Part shown: positions 24,411 through 32,142 of the stretch, one piece after another | Layout of the letters: each line of letters begins with the position of its first letter | How positions within the stretch are numbered: the first letter of the stretch is position 1 | Origin: an uncultured Lachnospiraceae bacterium | GTDB lineage: Bacteria; Bacillota; Clostridia; Lachnospirales; Lachnospiraceae | Direction: 5' to 3' | DNA length: 55,219 nt | Assembly: GCA_947648875.1 (NCBI GenBank) | Contig: CANSPM010000023.1 | Span: 1-55,219, forward strand | Translations under genes and position numbers: made by a program | The notes under the pieces: model-generated | What the model was told of the DNA's origin: nothing | Databases searched by the model: none | What the model saw: the letters and a program-made list of their open reading frames with translations, nothing else

Positions 24411-25282
24411 GTCTTTTTTCCTTTGGTGATCTCTCCGTCTGCTACGCAGCCGTTTGCCCGCTGGAAAGCCTTGACGGCTGTGTCGAATTTTACCCCCGCG
24501 ATCCCGTCCTCGGTTCCGCAGGGATATCCCATGGCATTGAGATACCGCTGAACGTATTTTATAACGGCATGTCTGCTGTTCCTGCTTTTGGATATGGTGA
24601 GCGTTTTCGAGAGGGTTTCGGGACCTGCGATACCGTCTGACTTTGCGCCGATGACAGACTGTACGTCCCTTACAAACTGTGTCTTAGTGTAGGGCGTTTG
24701 GGGTAAAGCGGGAAGAGGGGCGGCATCACTGCCGGGAATTGTTTTAAGGTGATCGGGAACGGTGATGGTCCACAGGTATTTGACCTGGCTGGCAAACAGC
24801 GCCCAGGTATTCCGGGTTCGGGCAGACGCCGTGGAAGCGGGGTCATTGATATAAACAATACCGTCCTTACAGGCGTACAACAGGATGAAATGGCCGGAGC
24901 TTGTCCAGTTTCCTCTGCCCATACAGGCGATCACCCAGTCGCCATTTTGCAGGGCGTTCAGTGCTTCTGTGTGGGCGGCGGAAGAGGACTGCCCGTACAG
25001 GTTTGCGGTGTTCAGCCGTTTGCAGGCAATGCCGTAGGCGGCGAGCTGGGGAACAAAATAAGAGTAATAAGTTCCCTGTCCCAGCGCCTTGTATCCGTGG
25101 GCCATGGACCACTCGGCGGTGGACACCGGGGTGACATTTTGGTCCTTCAATGTGGCTATGACCATCGCCGCCGCTGTGGGCCCACACCCGGAACTGCCGA
25201 TGGTCCTGGACTCGCCTTTGGCTGAATAGTTACGCTTTTTCCAGCGGGAGTCGGTCTGAAGATAGTGAACAGGTCTTTTCAT
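24389..25282 (-). CDS. Endolysin: C39-like peptidase with peptidoglycan-binding domains
   Basis: 297 aa. Residues about 1-175 form a papain-like C39 peptidase: Cys33 in GSSGCGPTAAAMV, His in SGHFILLYA (about 132-140) and the Asp/Asn of YINDPAS. Such domains cut peptide bonds in wall cross-links. Residues about 200-297 contain two peptidoglycan-binding units, the second with NAMGYPCGTEDGIAGVKFDT and VKAFQRANG. There is no signal peptide, so it needs the holin encoded just upstream; their genes overlap by 4 bases (ATGA). This is a different enzyme class from the Amidase_3 endolysin of the neighbouring prophage, showing the two lysis modules are independent. Confidence 0.85.
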   Translation of the reverse strand: MKRPVHYLQTDSRWKKRNYSAKGESRTIGSSGCGPTAAAMVIATLKDQNVTPVSTAEWSMAHGYKALGQGTYYSYFVPQLAAYGIACKRLNTANLYGQSSSAAHTEALNALQNGDWVIACMGRGNWTSSGHFILLYACKDGIVYINDPASTASARTRNTWALFASQVKYLWTITVPDHLKTIPGSDAAPLPALPQTPYTKTQFVRDVQSVIGAKSDGIAGPETLSKTLTISKSRNSRHAVIKYVQRYLNAMGYPCGTEDGIAGVKFDTAVKAFQRANGCVADGEITKGKKTWKKLLT

Positions 25283-25626
25283 GGGATCTGGTCCTCCTGT
25301 CCGAATGCTGTCTTGGGAGACAGGTCCTCCATCTGCTTCACTGCCGACTCAATGAGAATGTCAATCTGTTCCCGGGTGATGACGGTGGTTCTGGAATTGA
25401 ACATACGATTCAGGAAACCGGTCACATAGGCTTTCTTATCTTCGCCGCGCCCTGTTTCCTTCCAGAGCAGTTCCGCTGCCTTTACCGCCAGTGATGCCCA
25501 TTCCTTGTACTGTTGCAGCTTTGCGGAATCAATGTTCGCTCTCATGTACGGGACAATAAAATAGGTGAGGACCGCACCGATTACGGGCATGATGCCCAGC
25601 AGGGCATTCCATATGTTTTCGCTCAT
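25279..25626 (-). CDS. Phage holin, LLH family
   Basis: 115 aa from ATG 25626, chosen because AGAGGAGATCATAAA lies before it; the longer upstream frame has no ribosome site. One N-terminal hydrophobic segment (WNALLGIMPVIGAVLTYFIV, about 5-24) is followed by a helical soluble part with AVKAAELLWKETGRGEDKKA and VTREQIDILIESAVKQM, the pattern of the LLH holin family. It is paired with the C39 endolysin by ATGA overlap. Confidence 0.82.
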   Translation of the reverse strand: MSENIWNALLGIMPVIGAVLTYFIVPYMRANIDSAKLQQYKEWASLAVKAAELLWKETGRGEDKKAYVTGFLNRMFNSRTTVITREQIDILIESAVKQMEDLSPKTAFGQEDQIP

Positions 25627-25947
25627 TTTATGATCTCCTCTGTGTAGTTTTATATAATTTCTCAGGGAAGGAAAATTTTTCGTCCATGGAGAATAGCAGG
25701 GGAAGGAAGTCCTCTGCCTTCTCATAATAGCAGGCAAAAAATCTTTCCGTCAGCCCGGAGCCGTGGGGGGAGAAAGGCCACTGTCTCACCGTCCGAAGCA
25801 GTGAGTAGGAAGGCTTCTGTTTGGCAGCTCCAAGCCGCAAAAAAGTTTCTGTCTGATAGTCCGAAGCTCCAGGGGAGGGATATCGTTTTGAAGTTCCAAG
25901 GCTGCGGGGAGGATTGCTCCTCCCCACCTGCACCGGCTTAGAAAACG
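25627..25947 (-). other. 320-bp gap between tail tube and holin genes
   Basis: No gene can be supported here. A 101-codon frame (25628-25933, minus) lacks a ribosome site and has the composition of non-coding sequence. The minus strand contains a strong hairpin, GGGGAGGA-GCAA-TCCTCCCC, 15-35 bases after the tail-tube stop, without a T-run. It may slow or process the message and so lower lysis gene expression relative to the abundant tail tube. Confidence 0.5.
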
Positions 25948-26745
25948 TCAGTCCTCGGACACCAGAATGTCAAAGAGCTTGCTGTCATCGGCAAAGTATT
26001 CCTTGCTGAGTACATAGGAAGCGGCGTGTTTGCCGTCAACTTTCAGAGAAATCTCCGTGCTGGAGGGATCAATCTGCGCTCTGGGGCATCTGATTACCCC
26101 CGCATATACCAGGTTCTTATTGCAGGGATCATGGAAGATGGCATGAATCAGCAACGTCTTCACCTGAGGAACGCTGTCGGTTCTCTTGACTACGGAAACA
26201 GCGGTAGAGGTTTCTTTATCATAGTTGACAAAGACTTTCCCGGATGCGTTTTCCGGAAGTGTGATGGTTCTGGCCGCAGCGTCGATGGTAAACTTGCCAG
26301 GGCCAGCGGTGTCGGATACTGTATAAGTCTCGCCAAAGGTGTTATTGGCATTGATAACTTTTACATACTTTACCTCGGCGCCGGGTTCACCCACAGGCGT
26401 GTATTTCAATACGGCAGTGTGGTCGGAGCCGATGGTGATCACCTCGGACACGGGCATGATGATTTTGTTTGCCTCGGATGCAATATTCTTGGCGGTGCCA
26501 TACTGGGAGGCGGCCAGATCCAAAGAGAAGAGGGAGTTGGTGAAATCGAAAGTTCCCTTCTGGGCGTTGTAAAAGGTCTGGATGGTGGCTCCCATGGCAT
26601 CCGTCACATCCGTGGCTTCAGCGCTGGTTTTCAGGCTGGGCTCCTCGATCTGGGTATACCTGCCTGTCAGTTCGTTTGTAGCCGGGTCGTACTCCTCCAC
26701 GGCGCGGATCTTTTCCAGAATCAGTTCGTTGGGGTTAAAACTCAT
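25948..26745 (-). CDS. Major tail tube protein
   Basis: 265 aa from ATG 26745 behind AAAGGAGGACAAAAC; a longer frame to 26781 overlaps the upstream gene without a ribosome site. The protein is beta-rich with a helical N-terminus (SFNPNELILEKIRAVEEYDP), a middle domain with a bacterial Ig-like insertion (about 95-165, FTIDAAARTITLPENASGKV) and a C-terminal IRCPRAQIDPSSTEISLKVD segment of the type found at the end of tail tube proteins. A single tube and no sheath gene mean a flexible, non-contractile tail. Its position after a tail assembly protein supports the call. Confidence 0.7.
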   Translation of the reverse strand: MSFNPNELILEKIRAVEEYDPATNELTGRYTQIEEPSLKTSAEATDVTDAMGATIQTFYNAQKGTFDFTNSLFSLDLAASQYGTAKNIASEANKIIMPVSEVITIGSDHTAVLKYTPVGEPGAEVKYVKVINANNTFGETYTVSDTAGPGKFTIDAAARTITLPENASGKVFVNYDKETSTAVSVVKRTDSVPQVKTLLIHAIFHDPCNKNLVYAGVIRCPRAQIDPSSTEISLKVDGKHAASYVLSKEYFADDSKLFDILVSED

Positions 26746-26777
26746 GTTTTGTCCTCCTTTTTGGGTGAGCCGGGTGA

Positions 26778-27518
26778 TCAATCAAGTTCACCCAGCCAGT
26801 TAAGTTGTTTTTTGTCTATATCTTTTAAGGAAATTCCATAGCCGGAATATCCGGATTGCAGAAGCAGTTCCGCGTTTTTGATCCGGGTTATTCTCTTTAC
26901 GGAATCCATAAAAGCGTTGATTTTCATATCCCATACCTGGGAATGATTGTATTTGAACCCCTCGCTGTTCACCATGGAGGAGATCAGATTTTTCAGCTGC
27001 GAATGGCGCTCCTTGTTCCTGGACCGCTCTATTTCCGCCCGGTCGTCTTCGATGAGAATCATCTTGGTGGCTTCGTTGGCAGGAAGTCTTTCGTCCTTGG
27101 GAATACTGTGTACCAGCCGCAGATAGTCCGTGATCACGGTGTATGTACAGGTATCTATGATCACGGGATTTCCGTTTACAGTCTGACAAAGAACCGGAGA
27201 GTCATCCTCCCGGTGCCGCAGCCGTTTAAATTCTGTAAAATCCAGATTTCCGAACAGGATGGAGGTTTTTTCCCGGGGGTAAAGCCGGCAAAGAAATTGG
27301 GAGAACAGTTCAAAGGGTGTAATGTGGGTATAATCTATGCCCATATCCCACAATTGGACTTTCAGTTGCTGAGGCGTAGCCGTCAGCTGGTATACCATGG
27401 AGTAATAATCCTGTTCGCCGTAACGGCAGATTTCGTCCAGTGTGGGCTGATGGATCACGATCTCCTTTGAGACAAAAAAGTCTTCTCCCCGATAGATTCT
27501 CAACTCGTCGTTGTCCAA
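26778..27518 (-). CDS. Tail assembly protein (large clostridial phage type)
   Basis: 246 aa, TTG start at 27518 preceded by GAGGAGGTGA at good spacing. Visible motifs: EIVIHQPTLDEICRYGEQDY (about 20-39), TPFELFSQFLCRLYPREKTS (about 67-86), ILFGNLDFTEFK and a C-terminal NAELLLQSGYSGYGISLKDI. This set is familiar from large clostridial phages, where it lies next to the tail tube gene and is thought to be an assembly chaperone. The chaperone role is inferred from position. The use of TTG would lower expression compared with the tube. Confidence 0.6.
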   Translation of the reverse strand: MDNDELRIYRGEDFFVSKEIVIHQPTLDEICRYGEQDYYSMVYQLTATPQQLKVQLWDMGIDYTHITPFELFSQFLCRLYPREKTSILFGNLDFTEFKRLRHREDDSPVLCQTVNGNPVIIDTCTYTVITDYLRLVHSIPKDERLPANEATKMILIEDDRAEIERSRNKERHSQLKNLISSMVNSEGFKYNHSQVWDMKINAFMDSVKRITRIKNAELLLQSGYSGYGISLKDIDKKQLNWLGELD

Positions 27519-27525
27519 ATAAGGT

Positions 27526-27867
27526 TCACCTCCTCAGTGTCGGATTGGGCGTGTCTCTGTGAAGATTACGAAGTTCCTGTTTGTAGTAGTCGCTGAAAGC
27601 GGCATTCAGGCTTAATATGAAGCTGCATCCTGAGACATTCAGATTGGATTTGGATTCCTGGGGCGGAATGAGTCTGGATGTGACCTTCAGACCGGGAAAG
27701 AGCCTGATTTCCACATAGTTGTCATGACCGCTGCACTTATCCTTTACCACATCGCCCAGAGAATTAAGAATTTTGGCAATGTCGTTTGCAGGATACCCTG
27801 TTTTGTGATGGAGCTCATTGATGATATTTTTTTGATTGTAGTATGTTCTGGCTTCACGTATTTTCAT
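27526..27867 (-). CDS. HU/IHF-like DNA-binding protein
   Basis: 113 aa from ATG 27867 behind CGAGGTGT. Residues about 10-75 follow the HU-like layout: INELHHKTGYPANDIAKILN (two helices), then SLGDVVKDKC and the beta-arm with VEIRLFPGLKVTSRLIPPQ. The last 30 residues diverge. HU-like proteins bend DNA, and phage members can act in transcription or packaging. Here it follows directly after the RNA polymerase homologue, so help with promoter architecture or polymerase function is a reasonable inference. Confidence 0.65.
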   Translation of the reverse strand: MKIREARTYYNQKNIINELHHKTGYPANDIAKILNSLGDVVKDKCSGHDNYVEIRLFPGLKVTSRLIPPQESKSNLNVSGCSFILSLNAAFSDYYKQELRNLHRDTPNPTLRR

Positions 27868-27944
27868 ATACACCTCGATACGCCCATGGGATGGCCATCC
27901 TATGGAACTTGAATTTCACGCTCATATGAGCGGCGAAAACAGAC

Positions 27945-30749
27945 CTATATTTCCGATGGGAGCCTGTTTTTTGTAATTTTGTAACCTTTGCCAAACAGCG
28001 TCACGTCCTCCCCTCCGGGGGACAGCCATTGGAGATCGGCGCCGGAGTCTAGAATGGCTTTCCGGAAACTCTCATTTTCGCACAGGAACAGGGTCTGCAT
28101 AAGCAGGTTTCGGATGGGTATATTCTCCGTATCCTCCAGTGAGCAGAGCAGCTTAAACAGGGTGGAGAATCCGATCTTTTCCCGGCCCAGATCATAGACC
28201 AGGTTGTGATAGAGCAGCCCGGCCTGCTCCCCCTTTTCTTCCTTAGTTAAATCAGAACCATAGATTCCCTTCTTTTCGGCGGTATATCGGTGAAACAAGC
28301 CGTAAATTCTTGCAAGCTGTTCCCTGTTTACGCCGGAGGTGCGGAAAAGCGACTTGTCCAATATGGAGACAAAGGGCTGCCAGTCTCTCCTGTAGGGATT
28401 TTTGACGCAGAAACCGTTTACAATGGTCTGTAGGTAATCCATGGAGGTATGAAACTTGACATAATGCTTTTTTTCCGGATTGTAATAGCCTTTCTGCCTG
28501 GAGATGTGGGAAAAAAAGTGGGGGGTTTTCCTCTTCCCGCTGTCTTCTTGAAAACAGGAGTCATATTTGCGCCGAAGCGCCCGGAGTTCTCCGGATACAT
28601 CAATGTCAAATTCCTTCTTTGCCTTGTCAATCTCAATTCCGGACAGGATATCCAGCTGGCAGATATCGTGGTAGAGTTCCCGGACTTCCTCGTAAACCTC
28701 CCCGTGATACATCCGATCCCATAAAAGAGAGTTCAGTTCCTGGGACAGATTGATAATCTCTCCGATTTTATTGACGGAGGTTTTCTGATCCAGATCTGCC
28801 TGATCCTCCGGCGTATAATGACGTTTCACTTTACGGGCAGTCACCAGGGAAGTGGGCGTTTTGAAAATATGATAATTGCGTCTCGCGGCGCGGAGCAGGG
28901 TCTCATTGTCCGTCAAGAGCACGGTATCAGAATCAAAATCAGCCCCGCTGAGACGTTGCAGCAGGTTCTCCCCGATGGAGTTGACACAGACAATCTCATC
29001 TGTGAGGTTCATGTAGCGGTCAATGGATGGGTTTTCCGTATTTTTTGCCAGCCAGATATTTCCCATTGTCACATGAGGGCTTCTGGAGCCCAGCACAAGC
29101 CGGTCATAGGCAAATCGCGTGCTGTGGATGTTGCCCACGCCCAGCTGGCTGACTCCGTCAAATGTTCCTATGGACTGTTGCAGCATTTCCACCGGATTGC
29201 CCAGAAGCGTAGAGTAATTGCCATTCACAAATACATGGCCCCTTTTTAGATTCTTATAATAGGCGCGGAGCAGGTCGATGAGAAATTCTCGATAATATCT
29301 GGTCTCGGTAAAGGCATCGTTTACGCACAGCAGACTGAATACAACATCATTTTTGGTCAGCGCGGGACGGGCCATGGGGGTAGCGGCGGAAGGGAGGGGA
29401 CATTTTACATAATGTCTCACCACGGCGGGATTGTCCCGCAGCAGCCGGGCAAATTCCAGAGACTCCTGCAAAAATGTCCGCATCTCGTCCGAAGAAAGCT
29501 GTAGCGTGTTGAGCAGCTGATAATGGGTCTGTACCAGGCGGCCGCCGAAAAAGGGCGTTTTTTTATCGTGTTTTACCACGCCGAAATCGGGATACAAATG
29601 ATCCAGCCAATGATCCCAGGTATCAAATTTCAGGTATTTGACGCTGCTGGGAGTGGTGATCAGGCGGATATCCTCAATCCGGGAGGCTCTGGTTCTGCCG
29701 TTTAACTGGGAGAGCTCCGTGATTTGGTTGTCCTGAAACCATTTTTGGATATTGCAGTTAAAACAGCAGGATTTGAACATAAGGTTTCGGAGAAGCACCA
29801 TTCCGCAGGAGGCATATTTTCCCATCAGGGAGATATCAATCAGCGATTGTCCGTCCCAGATACAGTTGGAGATTTCGCAGCGCTGTTCGGATGTGACAAG
29901 ATGCCCGTCCAGAGCGTGGGTTGCCACCACTTCTTCCTGAAATACGCTTTGACAGTCGTCTATGAGCAGAATGTTCTCGGGCCGGATGGGGAGCGTGCCG
30001 ATGATGCTGCTGGAAGGCAGGGAGATATAACTTTCATATGCCGCCAGATCCAGTTCCTGCCCTTTTCTGATCGTAATGCCTCCCGAACTGAATTTTAGGA
30101 GAGGCTTGTACAGCTTTTCATCTATAAACAGACATTTGCCCTGGCGGGCGGAACCGGATGATCTTTTCATTCTGCGATATCGGACGCCGTCACAGAGAAA
30201 GCCGTTGGTATAAAGCTCTGTTCTCAACTGGGCGGTGGTCAGAATGGTAGCGGGAGATTTTATCAGTCGATATCCTGCGTCAGACGATTCGAAACAGGGG
30301 GGAAGATCTTGCGCGGGGCAGAGTAGCAAACGCTCCAGCTGTATCCCCACAATCTGCCCGTCGCCGTCCCTGGCGATACAGTCCTGGAACTCCAGATGAT
30401 CGCAGGCGAAGCCAAATTTTACAAAAGTGTTTCTGCCTGTTTGGTTCCATTCCTTTACGGAATACTGAAAAGATATATTGATTACCTCCGCCGTATAAAA
30501 AAGGTCCCTGACGCGGAAGGAAAAATCCCGGCGTCTGTATTTTTTTAGGTAAATGTCCAGCAGCACTGTCAGATCCAGGCTGTAGTCCAGGCCATGTGAG
30601 AATTTTTTCAGATTGTATGCCCCGTCTTTGTGTTTCAGGGTGTATTCTTTCTCCTGCTGCCCTATGTAGTGTGAGGACAGGTAAATATCCTTGGCCTCTA
30701 TGGTGGGAATATACATTCCCTGCTTTTTCATATCGTTTCTTTCCTGCAT
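27945..30749 (-). CDS. Single-chain two-barrel RNA polymerase homologue (YonO/QDE-1-like)
   Basis: 934 aa, ATG 30749 behind AGGAGGACTGCAAT. Two double-psi beta-barrel signatures lie in one chain. Barrel 2 (beta-like): CIWDGQSLIDISLMGKYASC (296-315), then LLRNLMFKS with Arg321 and Lys326. Barrel 1 (beta-prime-like): GSRSPHVTMGNIWLA (554-568) matches the N-R-A-P region, and IGENLLQRLSGADFDSD (592-608) matches NADFDGD; Asp604, Asp606 and Asp608 are all kept, while Gly is Ser607. Downstream VNKIGEIINLSQELN (659-673) and LSGIEIDKAKKEF (702-714) match the motifs that follow the catalytic loop in phage and eukaryotic RNAi polymerases. Known relatives are YonO of SPbeta, crAss-like phage polymerases and QDE-1. 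It probably transcribes the tail cluster. RNA- versus DNA-template use cannot be judged here. Confidence 0.8.
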   Translation of the reverse strand: MQERNDMKKQGMYIPTIEAKDIYLSSHYIGQQEKEYTLKHKDGAYNLKKFSHGLDYSLDLTVLLDIYLKKYRRRDFSFRVRDLFYTAEVINISFQYSVKEWNQTGRNTFVKFGFACDHLEFQDCIARDGDGQIVGIQLERLLLCPAQDLPPCFESSDAGYRLIKSPATILTTAQLRTELYTNGFLCDGVRYRRMKRSSGSARQGKCLFIDEKLYKPLLKFSSGGITIRKGQELDLAAYESYISLPSSSIIGTLPIRPENILLIDDCQSVFQEEVVATHALDGHLVTSEQRCEISNCIWDGQSLIDISLMGKYASCGMVLLRNLMFKSCCFNCNIQKWFQDNQITELSQLNGRTRASRIEDIRLITTPSSVKYLKFDTWDHWLDHLYPDFGVVKHDKKTPFFGGRLVQTHYQLLNTLQLSSDEMRTFLQESLEFARLLRDNPAVVRHYVKCPLPSAATPMARPALTKNDVVFSLLCVNDAFTETRYYREFLIDLLRAYYKNLKRGHVFVNGNYSTLLGNPVEMLQQSIGTFDGVSQLGVGNIHSTRFAYDRLVLGSRSPHVTMGNIWLAKNTENPSIDRYMNLTDEIVCVNSIGENLLQRLSGADFDSDTVLLTDNETLLRAARRNYHIFKTPTSLVTARKVKRHYTPEDQADLDQKTSVNKIGEIINLSQELNSLLWDRMYHGEVYEEVRELYHDICQLDILSGIEIDKAKKEFDIDVSGELRALRRKYDSCFQEDSGKRKTPHFFSHISRQKGYYNPEKKHYVKFHTSMDYLQTIVNGFCVKNPYRRDWQPFVSILDKSLFRTSGVNREQLARIYGLFHRYTAEKKGIYGSDLTKEEKGEQAGLLYHNLVYDLGREKIGFSTLFKLLCSLEDTENIPIRNLLMQTLFLCENESFRKAILDSGADLQWLSPGGEDVTLFGKGYKITKNRLPSEI

Positions 30750-30770
30750 ATTGCAGTCCTCCTCACATTC

Positions 30771-30940
30771 CTATTTTGTACATTAGGTAATTGCGAAACC
30801 CGGTCCGCAAGTGACGAGGCTGGTCAATATATACAAAAACGGGCTCCCATGCGGTGGTAAGTCGCCCTTATTTTGTGTATATTGCCCATCCTCTGTTTCC
30901 AGAAAGCAAGTTTTGCAATTCCCTACTATTTTGTACATTA
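30771..30940 (-). promoter_or_regulatory. Repeated sites upstream of the RNA polymerase gene
   Basis: CTATTTTGTACATTA occurs twice exactly (30771-30785 and 30926-30940), read on the minus strand as TAATGTACAAAATAG. Two looser copies lie between: TTATTTTGTGTATATTG near 30866-30882 and TCAATATATACAAAAA near 30826-30841 in opposite orientation. The promoter-proximal copy ends only about 5 bases before the AGGAGG site. TTGACA on the minus strand (around 30950) lies just upstream of the distal copy but without a clear -10. They may be operators or promoter elements read by the element's sigma factor or polymerase. Confidence 0.55.
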
Positions 30941-31361
30941 TTTTGGGGTGTCAAAAAAGTGCTTTCTGTTCTCAATGTTTTGGGCGCAGTGTCTGTCAAA
31001 AATCTGGTCGCTTATAATGCGCCGGGCTATACGGGAACTTTTTACATATCCGTTTCCCGGACAGTTCGTGTTGAAATCGGAAAAGAAAATGAGCCCTCCA
31101 AAGGTCGAATGGTCCGCAGGGGAAGTCCCTATGCGGCGGTATGTTTTGTTCATTGCAATTTGTCCTCCTTCATTATTTAAGATGGTGCATATTCCCTGCG
31201 GGTACACGGAGAGGATTATTGATATCCGGTCTCCTGATAATGCGGAAATTCATCCGCGAACTGTGCGGGAATATGTGGTGTTACAGCAAATGTGCTGTGT
31301 GATGTTATATGTCTCTACAATTTACTTCTCTTTTTGTGAAGAAGTTTTTATTAAAAATGAA

Positions 31362-31413
31362 GAACTAACGTTCGGAAAATGGTATTGACAAAACAGAACG
31401 CACGTTCTATAAT
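31362..31413 (+). promoter_or_regulatory. LexA-controlled sigma-A promoter of the sigma factor gene
   Basis: TTGACA (31385-31390) and TATAAT (31408-31413) with a 17-bp spacer form a perfect consensus promoter. The spacer contains GAACGCACGTTC (31396-31407), and a second box GAACTAACGTTC lies at 31362-31373, just upstream of -35. Both fit GAAC-N4-GTTC, the LexA box of Gram-positive bacteria. LexA bound at the spacer box would block polymerase, so the gene should switch on strongly during the SOS response. Confidence 0.88.
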
Positions 31414-31463
31414 TATCAGTACCAATTACTGACAGACAAAAAGCAGAAAAACAGGGAGGCGAC

Positions 31464-32018
31464 ATGGAAGATTTATTAAATGTTTATTATAAGAATAACG
31501 CCCGAAAACTCAGAGGGCTTGTGGACAGGATTCTGATCAGATTCGGAGGTCTTTCCGATGTTGATACGGATGACTTCTATTCTTTGGCAAATGAAGTTTT
31601 TACATATGTCATAATGCGATATGACGGCAGCGGGGATTTTGAAGGGTTTCTGTATTCCTGCCTTCTGAACAGAGTCAAAACAGAAATTACCAGAAGGAAC
31701 AGGGAGAAACGCAGAGCGGAGAGAATGTGTGTTTCCATAGATGCGCCCATGGATGGGGACGAGAACGAGACATTGGGAGACGGGATTCCCGGGACTTTTG
31801 ATGTGGAGACAGAAGTGTTGGGAAAAGAGGAAGAATACAGCAATAGAATGCTGGGATATCTGGAAAGGCTTTCCGGCTTGCAGAAAAAGGTACTGGAAAT
31901 GAGCGCGGTGGGATATTCCCCCCGCGAAATCAGGGCGAGGCTGCATATTGATGAAAAACAACTGGCGGATTGCAATGTAGCGATACACTCTTACAGAAAT
32001 GTATCGGTGCTGTTGTAA
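31464..32018 (+). CDS. Sigma-70-family factor, SOS-controlled
   Basis: 184 aa, ribosome site AGGGAGGCGAC. Residues about 25-92 match sigma region 2: DDFYSLANEVFTYVIMRYDG, then FEGFLYSCLLNRVKTEITRR and a basic NREKRRAER end. A linker with an acidic patch (MDGDENETLGDGIPGTFDVE) leads to a region-4-like helix-turn-helix at about 128-178 (LSGLQKKVLEMSAVGYSPRE, IRARLHIDEKQLADC). The two-domain layout is ECF-like in length. With its LexA promoter and divergent position, it is the best candidate activator of the tail cluster, by host polymerase or by partnership with the 934-aa polymerase. Target promoters are not proven. Confidence 0.75.
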   Translation: MEDLLNVYYKNNARKLRGLVDRILIRFGGLSDVDTDDFYSLANEVFTYVIMRYDGSGDFEGFLYSCLLNRVKTEITRRNREKRRAERMCVSIDAPMDGDENETLGDGIPGTFDVETEVLGKEEEYSNRMLGYLERLSGLQKKVLEMSAVGYSPREIRARLHIDEKQLADCNVAIHSYRNVSVLL

Positions 32019-32086
32019 ACGTGGCGGAGGACATTGGTAATGGGGCGCGAAGCCCGGTAAAACGGCGCGCATGATTTTGACAGGAG

Positions 32087-32116
32087 TTGAAGTGGACATT
32101 TTCAGTATTATATTAT
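32087..32116 (+). promoter_or_regulatory. Possible promoter of the DUF262 gene
   Basis: TTGAAG (32087-32092), 18-bp spacer, TATTAT (32111-32116), 27 bases before the DUF262 ATG. It would allow expression apart from the SOS-controlled sigma gene, with which the DUF262 gene may also be co-transcribed because no terminator lies between them. Confidence 0.35.
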
Positions 32117-32142
32117 ATATTCAGAGAATGGAGGCAGGTACG

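Larger units (their letters stand above)
30750..31463. other. 714-bp divergent control region
   Basis: This AT-rich stretch has no gene; the open frames in it lack ribosome sites. It contains the repeated TGTACAAAAT-type sites at the left, a middle part of unclear role (31000-31330), and the LexA-controlled promoter at the right. The arrangement allows separate control of the polymerase gene (leftward) and the sigma gene (rightward). Confidence 0.6.
7927..32018. mobile_element. Head-less tail/lysis locus with its own RNA polymerase homologue and SOS-controlled sigma factor
   Basis: Twelve genes on the minus strand encode a two-barrel RNA polymerase homologue, HU-like protein, tail assembly protein, tail tube, holin, endolysin, TM/coiled-coil protein, small protein, tape measure (split), coiled-coil protein, Dit, Tal and fibre. 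No terminase, portal, capsid, head-tail connector, sheath, replication or integrase gene is seen. A sigma-like gene is divergent at 31464. The layout fits a flexible, non-contractile tailocin or a reduced large siphophage (the SPbeta/c-st lineages also carry a related polymerase). Limits are set by gene content; no terminal repeats were found. Confidence 0.6.

Noticed and set aside
25628..25933. 101-codon minus-strand frame between tail tube and holin
   Set aside because: No ribosome site and composition unlike its neighbours; recorded as a gap only.
7927..26745. Contractile (R-type) tailocin or eCIS
   Set aside because: No sheath, baseplate spike or ATPase gene; one tube gene plus Dit/Tal indicates a non-contractile tail.
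26026..26841. 271-codon plus-strand frame opposite the tail tube gene
   Set aside because: Antisense shadow rich in Gly/Val; the minus-strand gene has a strong ribosome site and fits the operon.
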